From CBDCUW01 sp965222745 (GTDB taxonomy: Bacteria > Planctomycetota > Planctomycetia > Pirellulales > Pirellulaceae), in NCBI GenBank assembly GCA_965222745.1, contig CBDCUW010000004.1, positions 434,001 to 498,000 of the forward strand: DNA of 64,000 nt, read 5' to 3'. Numbering within the stretch: position 1 is the stretch's first letter; every line of letters begins with the position of its first letter. The notes under the pieces are model-generated. The model was not told where the DNA came from, ran no database searches, and saw nothing but the letters and a program-made list of their open reading frames with translations. The position numbers were made by a program, and so were the translations under genes. This document shows, one piece after another, positions 47,301 to 54,956 of the stretch.

Positions 47301-48971
47301 CGTACGGCGATCCACTTGGATGATGTTTAGCGTTTGTAGCTGTGTGGCGAGTCCTTCGTTTCGTTCGATTAGTCTGACCGGCGCGCACAAGGTTGCATGC
47401 GATTCCATGTGTTGAACCAGGCGGTCCAATAGTTGGTCACGGTTCGTGGCTGCAAATCCTGCCTTTTCGATCTCACGTCGCCGATTTGCCCAGAATTGCC
47501 TCATCAAGTCCGTTCCCGAATCAAACTCGGGTGACGAATCCTCTGCCTGCACCACTTCAGCCCAGATGGCCAAGTTGTGGACGGACCGCAGCAATTCTTG
47601 TCGCCGGGAATTTATCCTGTCGTAGTTGACGCCTCGCGACTCAACGAAGGAGCGAACCGTAGTTTCAGCAAGCTCCTTAACGACGACCTTGTCGACCTTC
47701 ACTTCCTTGGAAGGCTTCAGCCAAGCGCGAATCTGGGGATCATGTTCCAGATCGAACGTCCGGCAACAGATCACGATGGACATCCGCTGCCCAAATAATC
47801 GCATGGCCAACGCCTCGCGAACCATTTCTTTGCAAACGTCTAGTCCTTCGGTAGCGTGCGATGAAGTCCAGCGGAGCGCGTCAAGCTGGTCCAGGATCAG
47901 AACTGAGGGGAGGTCACCCGCAATAGCACGAAGACAATGAACGGGAGACTCCTGCAAGCCGATGTCTTCGCCAAACTTGCGGGAGCTGCCGATAGGCGTT
48001 TTGCGGTCAAGTCTGACCGGCAAGAATGGAGTGCCAGCTTCCGCAAGCTCTCTCGATAGCTGATACAGCACGCCACTCTTGCCGTGGCCGGCCGCGCCGT
48101 GCAGTACGACCACGTCCGGTCGGTCAGAGCTGCACAGTTTGCCGATCACTTGATCAGCTTCATCGCGCTGGATCAACGTTCCACCGGCCAGGTGAGGCTT
48201 GATCGAGCCTTCAAAGTCCGCTTGCAATTGCTGAACCCTTGGTGCAATCCGCTGGTCAGCAAAGAGGTTTCTTACTTGGAATCCCGTTTGTTTGAGATGA
48301 CGCCATACATCCGCCGCGACAATCGTTTTGCGGGGATTATCCGTAGCAAAATCGGCCAGCACGGCAATCGCGGCATCGGCGTCGCCGACGATCGCTTGTT
48401 CGGCCATCCATCGCAACGACTCTCGTTCTTCGTGGGTGTCAGAGAACAAGTGGAAAGCACTTCGTCGCAGTAGGTCAAAAGCATCGGCGCGTCCTTGATC
48501 GGTCGTTTCCGAAAACCCAAGCAAATGGCACCAATCGGTGAACCTTGCTTGGCGATCTTGGCTGCCGGTGCTAATTTGATCTTCGTAGAAGGATTTGGCC
48601 GATCCAGTCGAATCTTGGGCACTGCGAGACAAGTCACGCAGCCCGGGAGCTGGGCTGCTGGAAACAAATGTAAAGCGATGTCGATCTTGGCGGTCCAGTT
48701 GAGCCCTGAGATGCCCAAGTACGCCACGCCGGTTCAGATCCTTCAAGGACCAGTATGACCTGCTGCCGTTTTCCGCTTTGCACTGCTGGGCCTCTCTTGT
48801 GCCATCGTTCCGCTCGACCCACAGATCCACGCCTTGTTCGTCATCGCCAACGGCTTCCAAAGTAAGTGACCGAATCCTCTCGTTCAGTAGAAGTAGGAGT
48901 TGACGGACGACCCAACGTCCTTCATACCGATTGCCCAGCTTGTCCGCGTATCCGCCTGGCTCCAATGCCAT
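44334..48971 (-). CDS. Giant STAND-like P-loop NTPase with N-terminal PD-(D/E)xK nuclease and HEAT-like repeats
   Basis: A 1545-residue protein from the ATG at 48971; the in-frame TTG at 48983 is less likely. Residues 1-120 look like a Cap4/Mrr-type nuclease: GGYADKLGNRYEGRWVVRQL, LTLEAVGDDEQGVDLWVE (Glu 39, Asp 49) and REAQQCKAENG (Gln 63, Lys 65), the QxK variant. Walker A is VVVLHGAAGHGKSG (291-300) and Walker B is PSVLILDQLDALRW (Asp 361); CHQSYLDFLIADRIVG resembles the NACHT winged-helix motif. The last 900 residues are helical, with HEAT-type stretches such as LDDPHPSVRMAMMTVCLP and LCDDESKKVRDEASSALC. It is coupled to the following NTPase by ATGA. Likely the first gene of a two-component immune module. 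Confidence 0.82.
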   Translation of the reverse strand: MALEPGGYADKLGNRYEGRWVVRQLLLLLNERIRSLTLEAVGDDEQGVDLWVERNDGTREAQQCKAENGSRSYWSLKDLNRRGVLGHLRAQLDRQDRHRFTFVSSSPAPGLRDLSRSAQDSTGSAKSFYEDQISTGSQDRQARFTDWCHLLGFSETTDQGRADAFDLLRRSAFHLFSDTHEERESLRWMAEQAIVGDADAAIAVLADFATDNPRKTIVAADVWRHLKQTGFQVRNLFADQRIAPRVQQLQADFEGSIKPHLAGGTLIQRDEADQVIGKLCSSDRPDVVVLHGAAGHGKSGVLYQLSRELAEAGTPFLPVRLDRKTPIGSSRKFGEDIGLQESPVHCLRAIAGDLPSVLILDQLDALRWTSSHATEGLDVCKEMVREALAMRLFGQRMSIVICCRTFDLEHDPQIRAWLKPSKEVKVDKVVVKELAETTVRSFVESRGVNYDRINSRRQELLRSVHNLAIWAEVVQAEDSSPEFDSGTDLMRQFWANRRREIEKAGFAATNRDQLLDRLVQHMESHATLCAPVRLIERNEGLATQLQTLNIIQVDRRTVSFCHQSYLDFLIADRIVGQLQPGGDSVARWLGDKSGQSLFRREQLRQVLFLLADEKPGDCLSAINHLLGSEEVRFHIKQLVLEAVGQLRPFPALVERMIQLAEDEIWRIQVIAEVFHGNAAWIELFHSQGKLLEWLMGENEPRQGHALWLIISVAKELPSLMSIGLEASAGMDQLRKSLHGLLLYFDAHEEPDDVFGFRLATLDWDGEGPFFDWQKIAEARPKRAIQAVTAIYKCGLKRNSRPRRRLELNNSKDLRALIGVARRYPKGTLRLLVPLLESIAAQKHREQVAWRNRESSSEPVQYPRTKIPRVAIELARNAIVSLARTAPACFRGLCRRLDSRSSRAIQALLVRGWAAMPSRYANQAITWFLARPSRLRCGSRRRGPRWREAAQLIRAMSPHCSDSVFEHLETALLSYRDPVEKQHAAAWLRWAKEGDYRNGFFVAQYFLLPALDSARRGSETTGRIGVLDRKFADYPKEWFQPRHGYGGIVRSPLNKQASRVSDKQWLRLINNQDIPLRDGDWQTRRCLPGEVIESSVEMFAQDFRKAAHTEPERFGRLALKFPKDVSPDYLAAVTSALALSKPSIDVPKERHETWHSASRDCVELFLESTVFPDDTHAMKQFCWLVRDRSDLRPSEKTVQQLIRLTAHSDPEAEKLVVNCNKSASEATVHDLETDTLNTVRCLAASALSSLLFDNRELLPQVRPSLENLLDDPHPSVRMAMMTVCLPAWNIDRNLAVDWFLRVSEDDLRPVAGRHAQRFFNCAFPEFADQLSPAVHAMCDSSNDEVVQEGAKEATARWLFFDLFSDLVEACAAGTENQRIGVAKVVSTFVKKPEYAEKCWPLLIDLCDDESKKVRDEASSALCSYRTLVNPASLEPVKACLKTQAFDDDPTDMLRAFHDMPESLLPCSDLVIDTVSQAIKVILKPDAESDRRLGPYDLFLNPVLFRLYEQAEGDANQATRNRCLDMIDQLLENRMTQAKRLIDQTRE

Positions 48972-49704
48972 GTCGACCCTCAAATCTGATGATTGCCCAA
49001 CTTGTAAGAACCAATGGTTCCTTTTCCGCCCAACTACATATATTTACCATGCGAGGTCGGAGAAACGCCATGCTTGCGAGCTCGTTGCAGCCCGATCGGG
49101 TCCGCGTCGTGTGTCGCAAGTTTTGCGGAATGCGGTTGCTCCTTCAACCGCAGGAAAACGGAGTCGATCGTCGTCTAGATCATCCAGCTGCGTGGACCAC
49201 GAATTGGATTGCAGACCTCGACCAGCCCGTTCAGCCGCAGTGAGGCCTTCGACTTACTGTCCCGCCGATGTAGTCGCCACGCCGCGAGTGACCAGCCCAG
49301 CGCTGATGTTTCTGGAAGAAGATCCAAAAACCGCCTCACGTCGGGAATCCAGCGAGTTCGATGCAACTCGACTGTGCGACCGGCCCAATCGCAATTGACA
49401 ACCATTTAGGGCAGGCCGCAGCACCGATGAAAACGCAGTGGCTATTGTCCTCCAGGAACGGAGTGAACGACATGACGGCGAACCGCTAAGTCTTGTCGTC
49501 GCGAATCGTCTCGTAGTTCACCTTCAACGCCAGCAGCAGGAACGTGGAGCTCGTAGTTCAGCGCGCGAGCAACGATGCTTGGCTGCATCGTAGGCTGGTC
49601 TGTTTTAGGGAGGCAACGATTTTCCCGTAATGGAAGCGAATGCTCAGCGGAAGCTTCCGAGTCGCTTGATATCGGCAACGCTCCGGTGGCCGACGCCGGT
49701 TTCA
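48972..49704. other. Gene-free region upstream of the STAND pair
   Basis: About 730 bases with short ORFs on both strands, none with a recognised product. Minus-strand fragments (for example 49175-49405, WIPDVRRFLDLLPE) have protein-like runs broken by stops and may be debris of an unidentified gene. The promoter of the STAND pair should lie near 48980-49060, an A/T-richer patch. Confidence 0.4.
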
Positions 49705-49935
49705 TCAACCGAGGCAGCGTACAGACTCGGAGACCGGGGGATTTTGGCTCAGACAATCTGCTTCGGAGGCATCCGCCTGGCTAGCCAGCCACGGCGGCGA
49801 TCCTTGCTGTGATTCAAGCATCGTTGCTCCACAACGCGGACACCGCACCGGTTGAAATGGAGCAAACCATTTGGCCGTGCAAGAACGGCACGCGGTATAC
49901 CACCAGACTGCAACAAACTTCGGATTCTCTGACAT
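49705..49935 (-). CDS. Candidate small zinc-ribbon protein
   Basis: A 76-codon frame from an ATG at 49935 (MSENPKFVAVWWY). ACRSCTAKWFAPFQPVRCPRCGATMLE holds two CxxC pairs, a complete zinc ribbon; the tail is low in complexity. The frame extends upstream to 50052 through a hydrophobic stretch (TLLLLILSVIFVVEL), so a membrane-anchored 115-residue form is possible. Function unknown. The neatly spaced cysteines are the only support. Confidence 0.45.
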   Translation of the reverse strand: MSENPKFVAVWWYTACRSCTAKWFAPFQPVRCPRCGATMLESQQGSPPWLASQADASEADCLSQNPPVSESVRCLG

Positions 49936-50149
49936 CGATTCACTGCCCATGGTTCTGTTGATAAATCGCGGATAGACGCGCAACTCAACCACGAATATGA
50001 CGCTCAGAATCAATAAGAGAAGCGTTTGCTTCGTTTGCATTGGAATGCTCAAGCCGACATAACGCCGAGGGACGGACTCAAGGAGTTCGATACATTGGTT
50101 GCGAATTGGCGTTTGTTCATTCTTCCTTCCGGCCGGGTCGCTTCGCGAG

Positions 50150-50300
50150 GTATTTCCGCTTCACGGAAAATACCCGTCTTGGTTTCCGCTCCGCGGAACA
50201 CACAAGACGCCCTCTGCCACGTTCGAGAACCTGCGTCAAGGTCCGCTCGCAAGCTCACTCTCCACCTTGACGCAGAACCCTCGACCGCGACATCCGGCAG
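50150..50300. repeat. Hairpin-rich leader with TTCCG...CGGAA stems
   Basis: TTCCG-cttca-CGGAA at 50154-50168 and TTCCGC-tcc-GCGGAA at 50184-50198, followed by inverted GCTCGC/GCAAGC-type words, 60-200 bases before the gene at 50358. The rest of 49936-50357 holds no gene. Same family of stems as at 53072 and 54418. Confidence 0.6.
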
Positions 50301-50357
50301 GAAGAATGAACAAACGCCGTGTCCACGTTGGCACGACAATTAAATAGGAGAAAAACC

Positions 50358-50750
50358 ATGGAAACACGAAACGATTACGAAAACAACATTGCAAACCTCA
50401 CCGCGGATGAATTTGCAGGGGGATACTTGCGACAAGAGGACTTTTCGCAGCCCGTCGTGGCAACAATCACCCACGCTCAGGCGGAACAGTTCCCAGGGCA
50501 AAGGAGAAAAAAGCTGGCGATTGTGCTACTCGGCTATGACAAGCCACTGATTCTCAATTCGACGAATCGAAACACGCTCAAGGAACAACTTGGAAACCGA
50601 GTCAGCGAGTGGATCGGCAAGAAGATCTCGGTCTACGTCGACAGAACGATCGTCTACGCTGGACGTCAGACAGGAGGCATTCGCGTTGCAGTTAGCCCCG
50701 ATGATGTGGCTGCCAACGCTGCGGACTCAGACGCTGCGACTGCCGCATAA
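50358..50750 (+). CDS. Hypothetical mobile-element protein
   Basis: A 130-residue protein; the ATG at 50358 has AGGAG eight bases upstream, which decides the start over longer frames. NDYENNIANLTADEFAGG at the start, then VATITHAQAEQFPGQRRKKLAIVLLGYDKPLILNSTNRNTLKEQLG and WIGKKISVYVDRTIVYAGRQTGGIRV. The beta-rich centre resembles small single-strand-binding-like or phage accessory proteins seen in integrative elements, but I cannot name the family. It is followed by a 12-bp perfect hairpin. Confidence 0.75.
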   Translation: METRNDYENNIANLTADEFAGGYLRQEDFSQPVVATITHAQAEQFPGQRRKKLAIVLLGYDKPLILNSTNRNTLKEQLGNRVSEWIGKKISVYVDRTIVYAGRQTGGIRVAVSPDDVAANAADSDAATAA

Positions 50751-50760
50751 TCAAATCACT

Positions 50761-50787
50761 GTGAGCTGGCGGTTTCCGCCAGCTCAC
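50761..50787 (+). terminator. 12-bp perfect hairpin after gene 50358-50750
   Basis: GTGAGCTGGCGG-ttt-CCGCCAGCTCAC begins 10 bases after the stop codon. There is no U-tract, so it is either a Rho-independent variant or an RNA-protecting stem. Further short hairpins (CTCGC-ctt-GCGAG; GATTGC-gtc-GCAATC) follow to about 50930. Confidence 0.55.
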
Positions 50788-51010
50788 ATTCCGCGGCGAA
50801 AGGACTCGCCTTGCGAGACTGTTAGCCTGTCGCTCGCCAATTCCCCTGAGCAGAGCTTCTGGGAGATTGGCTCGCGAGGCCGCCTCCACGGAACCGATGA
50901 ATTCCCGATTGCGTCGCAATCAGGAGATTCACATTTCGGTTCCATTCCGGCGGCTTTCCGTGCGTAAAACTGAACGAGTACTTCGTAAGCAAAGAACGAA
51001 CTCTTGTCTA

Positions 51011-51409
51011 TCAGTATCTTTCTGGTATCGGCAGCAATCCCTCGTTTTGAATTCTCACCAGCTCGTCGTGGCTGACTCGCCATTCCTCTTCGCAGCCGCG
51101 TCCGCACATAGCCTTGTACGCGTTGATCCGCTTTAGCCGGCACCATTCTCTCACCGTATACGGTTTGCGGCCAAGAATCTTGGCGACTTCCTTGGTGTCG
51201 TAACTCTCTTTGATCGTCTTCTGACTAACCAACAAGTCGCGAAGTTCAACGATGGTTTGCTCGAGTTCCTTGATGTGGTTTTGCAGCATCACCACTTCGT
51301 TGACCAATTCCCGATCGTGCTGCCGTCGGTTCTCGGCGCGAAGTCTCTTCCTTCCGTTTGTTTCGGAAGAGGGGAGATCGCCGAACAGGCCGAGTTGTTG
51401 CGAGACCAT
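51011..51409 (-). CDS. Excisionase-like helix-turn-helix protein with coiled coil
   Basis: A 132-residue protein. Residues about 25-70 are a basic, heptad-like coiled coil (ELVNEVVMLQNHIKELEQTIVELRDLLV). The C-terminus, YDTKEVAKILGRKPYTVREWCRLKRI followed by EEEWRVSHDELVRIQNEG, is a MerR/HTH_17-type DNA-binding fold common to Xis and to plasmid helix-turn-helix proteins. It is the only minus-strand gene in the 50-61 kb element core and diverges from the ArdC gene. It may regulate excision or the divergent leader. Confidence 0.82.
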   Translation of the reverse strand: MVSQQLGLFGDLPSSETNGRKRLRAENRRQHDRELVNEVVMLQNHIKELEQTIVELRDLLVSQKTIKESYDTKEVAKILGRKPYTVREWCRLKRINAYKAMCGRGCEEEWRVSHDELVRIQNEGLLPIPERY

Positions 51410-51907
51410 GCATTCCCCTTGGTTGAGAGTAAGACGCTACGAGTATAGCGCTGGTCTTTGCTTTTGAAAGTCTTTGCTTCCTTTGGATGTACTTACCTTT
51501 TTGCAGCAGAATAAAAAAACAATTTTGGCACCTCGGCATGCGCCGACCGTGTGCTTTCGGGCTCCGCTAAACGCTCGGTAGCAATCGCTACGGCTTCGCC
51601 CCCTGTCTCCCACTGGTGCAGCGCCTTCGGCTTAAAGTCGAAGCCTTCGGCTCATCATTTATCACGAGGGGGACACCCCCAGTGCCGTCAAGGCTCAGGC
51701 CAAGCGACTTTGTGGCTGCCTCCCCAATCTTCCGCGCTCGCTGCGCTCACTTGTGCAGACCGGGTGCCCCTCCACTTCAGTCGGCCTTGACTACACTTCC
51801 CCCGAAGTCTTCGGGCTTTTGGCCCCGCTGCTCAAAAAAGAGCGCGGGGCTCTTTCCAACAAAAGAGCAAGAGCAGATTTCTTCAACGTCGAATGGGAGT
51901 ACGATCA
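51410..51907. repeat. Hairpin-packed leader upstream of ardC
   Basis: About 500 bases with no gene but many tight stems: AGCGCCTTCGGCT, GAAGCCTTCGGCTC, GCGCTCGCTGCGCTC, CCCGAA-gtc-TTCGGG (51801-51815, followed by CTTTT, terminator-like) and GCCCCGC...GCGGGGC (51822-51850) ending 58 bases before the ardC start. The ribosome site of ardC (GGGAG at 51894) lies just after the last stem. Confidence 0.6.
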
Positions 51908-52825
51908 ATGTCCACCACAGCAACACGCAAACGCCGCTACAACAAGAAGTCACGCAAAGACATCTACCAGAGCGTTACCGATTCCATCATCTCTCAACTT
52001 GAACAAGGGGTTCGTCCATGGCTCAAGCCTTGGAACGCTGAGCATGCTGCCGGCAGGATCACTCGACCACTTCGACACAATGAAGAGCCCTATCAAGGGA
52101 TCAATATTCTGATGCTCTGGGCTTCTGCTGAAGAAGCGGGATTCGCTTGCCCGATTTGGCTCACGTTTCAGCAGGCGAGGCAGCTTGGCGGACACGTTCG
52201 GAAGGGAGAAAAGGGCTCTCCCGTCGTTTACGCGTCGACTTTCAAGAAGACCGTTGAAGACGACAGTGGCGAAGAATCTAAACGCGAAATCCCGTTTCTA
52301 AAGCAATACACCGTTTTTAACGCTGAACAGTGCGAGGGCCTGCCAGAGCACTTCTACCGGCTCAAGCAAGAGCCAAACGAACCAATCGAACCGATCGCAG
52401 CCGCCGAGCAGTTCGTGAGCCACACCGGTGCTGATATTCGCATCGGAGGAAACAGAGCGTGCTATGTCCAAGCAGGTGATTTTGTCCGAGTGCCCCGCAT
52501 CGAGACCTTTCGTGATGCTGAGAGCCATGCGGCGACGCTGGTTCACGAACTGGTTCACTGGACAAAACACTCAAGACGGCTTGATCGGGATCTTGGCCGC
52601 AAGAAGTGGGGAGATGAGGGCTACGCGCTGGAGGAACTCGTCGCAGAACTGGGAGCAGCTTTTCTTTGTGCCGATCTTGGGATCACTGCCGAAGTTCGCA
52701 CCGACCACGCCGACTACATCGGCAATTGGTTGCAGATTCTCAAAGCCGACAAGCGTGCCATTATTACTGCTGCAAGCATGGCTTCCAAGGCTGCTGAGTA
52801 CTTGCACCAGCTGCAACCATCGTAG
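51908..52825 (+). CDS. ardC: ArdC-family antirestriction protein
   Basis: A 305-residue protein; ATG at 51908 with GGGAG upstream. The N-terminal ArdC DNA-binding domain reads DIYQSVTDSIISQLEQGVRPWLKPW and PYQGINILMLW, followed by WLTFQQARQLGGHVRKGEKG. The C-terminal zincin-like domain has HAATLVHELVHWTKHSRRLDR with HELVH at 213-217, and YALEELVAELGAAFL with the third ligand Glu. ArdC proteins protect incoming conjugative DNA from host restriction and bind single-stranded DNA. This is a strong marker of a transmissible element. Confidence 0.95.
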   Translation: MSTTATRKRRYNKKSRKDIYQSVTDSIISQLEQGVRPWLKPWNAEHAAGRITRPLRHNEEPYQGINILMLWASAEEAGFACPIWLTFQQARQLGGHVRKGEKGSPVVYASTFKKTVEDDSGEESKREIPFLKQYTVFNAEQCEGLPEHFYRLKQEPNEPIEPIAAAEQFVSHTGADIRIGGNRACYVQAGDFVRVPRIETFRDAESHAATLVHELVHWTKHSRRLDRDLGRKKWGDEGYALEELVAELGAAFLCADLGITAEVRTDHADYIGNWLQILKADKRAIITAASMASKAAEYLHQLQPS

Positions 52826-52873
52826 CTCGGCTCCATTTTGACTTTCAGCACGATGACGTGGTACCGTTGGAGC

Positions 52874-53014
52874 ATGGATGCAAAAAACGAAGAAATCACA
52901 CTTGAGTGCTGGCAGCTTCTAGAAGAAAAATCAAAGCAGTGGGGCGTATCGAAAGCCCAACTGGTTACCGAAGCGATCAACGCCTTCTTCGGAATCGAGG
53001 AACCGGGCCCTTAA
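52874..53014 (+). CDS. Small ribbon-helix-helix-like protein
   Basis: A 46-residue ORF: MDAKNEEITLECWQLLEEKS then KQWGVSKAQLVTEAINAFFG. The pattern of a short strand followed by two helices, with the second starting SKAQLV, fits CopG/RHH regulators. An in-frame ATG at 52853 adds seven residues. It follows ardC by about 50 bases. Likely an autoregulator of the element. Confidence 0.65.
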   Translation: MDAKNEEITLECWQLLEEKSKQWGVSKAQLVTEAINAFFGIEEPGP

Positions 53015-53069
53015 CCGATGAATCAGGGCTCTTGATTCTGGCGATAGATAACTAAAGTCCGCGCCGCGC

Positions 53070-53278
53070 ATTTCCGCTTCGCGGAAAATGCTCCCAGCGC
53101 ATTCCCGACTGCTCTCGCAGTCAGGAGATGCTCCCCTCCATCGGCCTCCCCAAGGCTCGGCCTTCCCCTTTTTGAATCGGGCTGCGCCCGATGCTGTCTC
53201 TGTTTTTCCTTCGGAGTGAGGGGAACGAGCCTTTCTCAGCAGGGGCGAAGAAAAACTCGTTCCCCTCACTCCGAAGGA
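53070..53278. repeat. Hairpin series ending in a 23-bp perfect inverted repeat
   Basis: TTCCGC-ttc-GCGGAA (53072-53086) and ACTGC-tct-cGCAGT are followed by a 23-bp arm at 53207-53229 (TCCTTCGGAGTGAGGGGAAC then GAG) perfectly matched by its reverse complement at 53256-53278, with a 26-base loop. The long stem ends 46 bases before the methylase gene. Confidence 0.85.
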
Positions 53279-53323
53279 ATGTGCTGACGCGGGTGGGGCG
53301 AACGCACTGATAGGAGAAAAGCC

Positions 53324-54061
53324 ATGAATAAAACACGAATAATAGCGGGAGAGAATCCTCGCAAAACTCGACGTCCGGACTACGTACGTCTGCCAAAGAC
53401 GCCAATAACCAGCAGCCCTATTCCAGATTTGACGAGCGTTCACGGTTGGGAAGGTCGTGGGCAATACGGAGATCCAAAGTATCCGGGAAACTGCTCCGGA
53501 TTGCTGATTAGGGACTTGTTGCGTTTCTTCAGACCGGATCGTGTTCTTGACCCAATGTGTGGAAGCGGAACATGTCGTGACGTTTGCTCTGAGTTAGAAA
53601 TCGAATGCGATTCGCACGACCTCATCCAGGGATTCGACGCGACCAATAAAGAGCAATTCGCCGGACTTGGAAAGTATGATTTTGTTTGGCTTCACCCGCC
53701 GTATTGGAAAATGATTCGATACAGCGATAGTCCGAAGTGTCTTTCAAACGCTCCGACCTTGCAGGTGTTTCTGGAACGCATCCGCGACGTTCTAGGAAAT
53801 TGCATGTCGGTATTGTGCGACCGTGGAGAAATCGCATTGCTGATGGGAGATGGCAAGTACCGCGGCAAGTATCTGGGGCTTCCTTTCTGGACACTCTGGG
53901 TTGCAAAGAGCCTCGGCTTATGGCTTGCCAGCCCTGAAATCATTCGATTCGGACACGAGTCGTCATCGGCGAGAAAAAGATACAGCGGAAGCTTCATCCC
54001 GCGCATTCACGATGTTTGCCTGGTCTTGCAACGCAGCAACCAGCCTAAACCTCGTCAGTAG
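53324..54061 (+). CDS. Orphan DNA methylase (N4/N6-type)
   Basis: A 245-residue protein with a good ribosome site (TAGGAGAAAAGCC-ATG). VLDPMCGSGTCRDV is the SAM-binding motif (DPxxGSGT) and FVWLHPPYWKMIRYS is the catalytic motif IV in the form HPPY instead of DPPY or NPPY. The order, with FLERIRDVLGNCMSVL and GEIALLMGDGKYRG, fits a small adenine- or cytosine-N4 methylase. No restriction endonuclease is beside it, so it probably protects the element from host restriction, alongside ArdC. Recognition sequence unknown. Confidence 0.85.
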   Translation: MNKTRIIAGENPRKTRRPDYVRLPKTPITSSPIPDLTSVHGWEGRGQYGDPKYPGNCSGLLIRDLLRFFRPDRVLDPMCGSGTCRDVCSELEIECDSHDLIQGFDATNKEQFAGLGKYDFVWLHPPYWKMIRYSDSPKCLSNAPTLQVFLERIRDVLGNCMSVLCDRGEIALLMGDGKYRGKYLGLPFWTLWVAKSLGLWLASPEIIRFGHESSSARKRYSGSFIPRIHDVCLVLQRSNQPKPRQ

Positions 54062-54074
54062 GGGAGGTGAAGCT

Positions 54075-54353
54075 ATGTTCATGCTTAATCGGAAGAAAGC
54101 TCGATGGGGGCTCAGGCCATCAAAAAGAATTGTCATCGTTGATAAACCAGCCAAGCAATATCAACTCGGCTCGGTCGTCGTCCAGGTCTGGAAACGGAAG
54201 TCTCGTTGGGGCAAGACATACCGGACCATTTCCATCGCACGGTGGCTAACCAATGGAAAAAGACTGTGGCTATCCAAGCACCTTTATCCATCAGATTTTG
54301 AGGATTTGATTGAGCTGCTTTGCCGTCATCAAAATGATCTAGTCAAACGCTGA
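54075..54353 (+). CDS. Small basic hypothetical protein
   Basis: A 92-residue protein, start chosen from the GGGGAGGT ribosome site at 54061-54068. Very basic (MFMLNRKKARWGLRPSKRI; VWKRKSRWGKTYRTISIARW), with an amphipathic C-terminal helix. It begins 13 bases after the methylase stop and is probably co-transcribed. The LGSVVVQVWKRKSRWGKTYR strand pair suggests a nucleic-acid-binding fold. No family recognised. Confidence 0.65.
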   Translation: MFMLNRKKARWGLRPSKRIVIVDKPAKQYQLGSVVVQVWKRKSRWGKTYRTISIARWLTNGKRLWLSKHLYPSDFEDLIELLCRHQNDLVKR

Positions 54354-54956
54354 GAAACGAGCTCGGCTGGTGTAGTCCGGGCATTGCTTGGGCTGCATCT
54401 TTTTGCCGGCGCGCAATTTCCGCTTCGCGGAAGATTGCCCAGCATTCGCGATTTCCCAGTACTCTCGTACTTGGAATATCGCCCCCGCCTCCCCCTTTTC
54501 ATGACTTGGGTTTGCCGCAAGCACCGTGCCAACTGCGTTGTCACGCCGCTTGCAGCGGCAAACCCAATCCCTCTTTTTCTTCTGCAATTCTCCTGCTCTG
54601 GGGAGCAGAAGAATTGCGGCACCTGCGACGGTGCCTCCGTGCCAAGCTAGGCCGCTTGGCACCGTGCTGTCCCTGCTAGGGCAGGGAGCAGCACGCAGTT
54701 TGCCTGCACGGCAAACTGCCGCGAGTTTGCTTGGCCGCAAACTCGCTCGTCCGGGCCTGAACGGCCCGGGCCGCCGCCCGGAAACACTAAATCCACCCAA
54801 CTGATAGGCCAACTCATCAATGCCTTGGATGAAATGCCCGGTGAAGTGGGGGCTAAACCTGTTAGGCGCTCGCGGCTGGCGGCGATTGTTACAATTCCCA
54901 TCTACCAACCTCATGGTGTAGGTATTATTTGATCAAATACCGGCGGGGGCAATGAA
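54354..54956. repeat. 600-base gene-free chain of consecutive hairpins
   Basis: Stems follow one another almost without gaps: TTCCGC-ttc-GCGGAA (54418-54432) inside a longer GCAAT/ATTGC stem, GCCAAGC-tagg-cGCTTGGC, GCAGTTTGCC-tgca-cGGCAAACTGC, GCGAGTTTGC...GCAAACTCGC and CCGGGCC...GGCCCGGGCC. No coding frame is convincing. It precedes the replication-relaxation/T4CP operon and could be an origin, an oriT region or a structured leader. Confidence 0.6.

Noticed and set aside
44822..47388. Several 60-130-codon ORFs inside the STAND genes
   Set aside because: All are alternative-frame shadows of the two giant reading frames.
50150..54956. CRISPR array
   Set aside because: Repeats are short palindromes of varying length and spacing with no constant repeat-spacer structure, and no cas genes are present.
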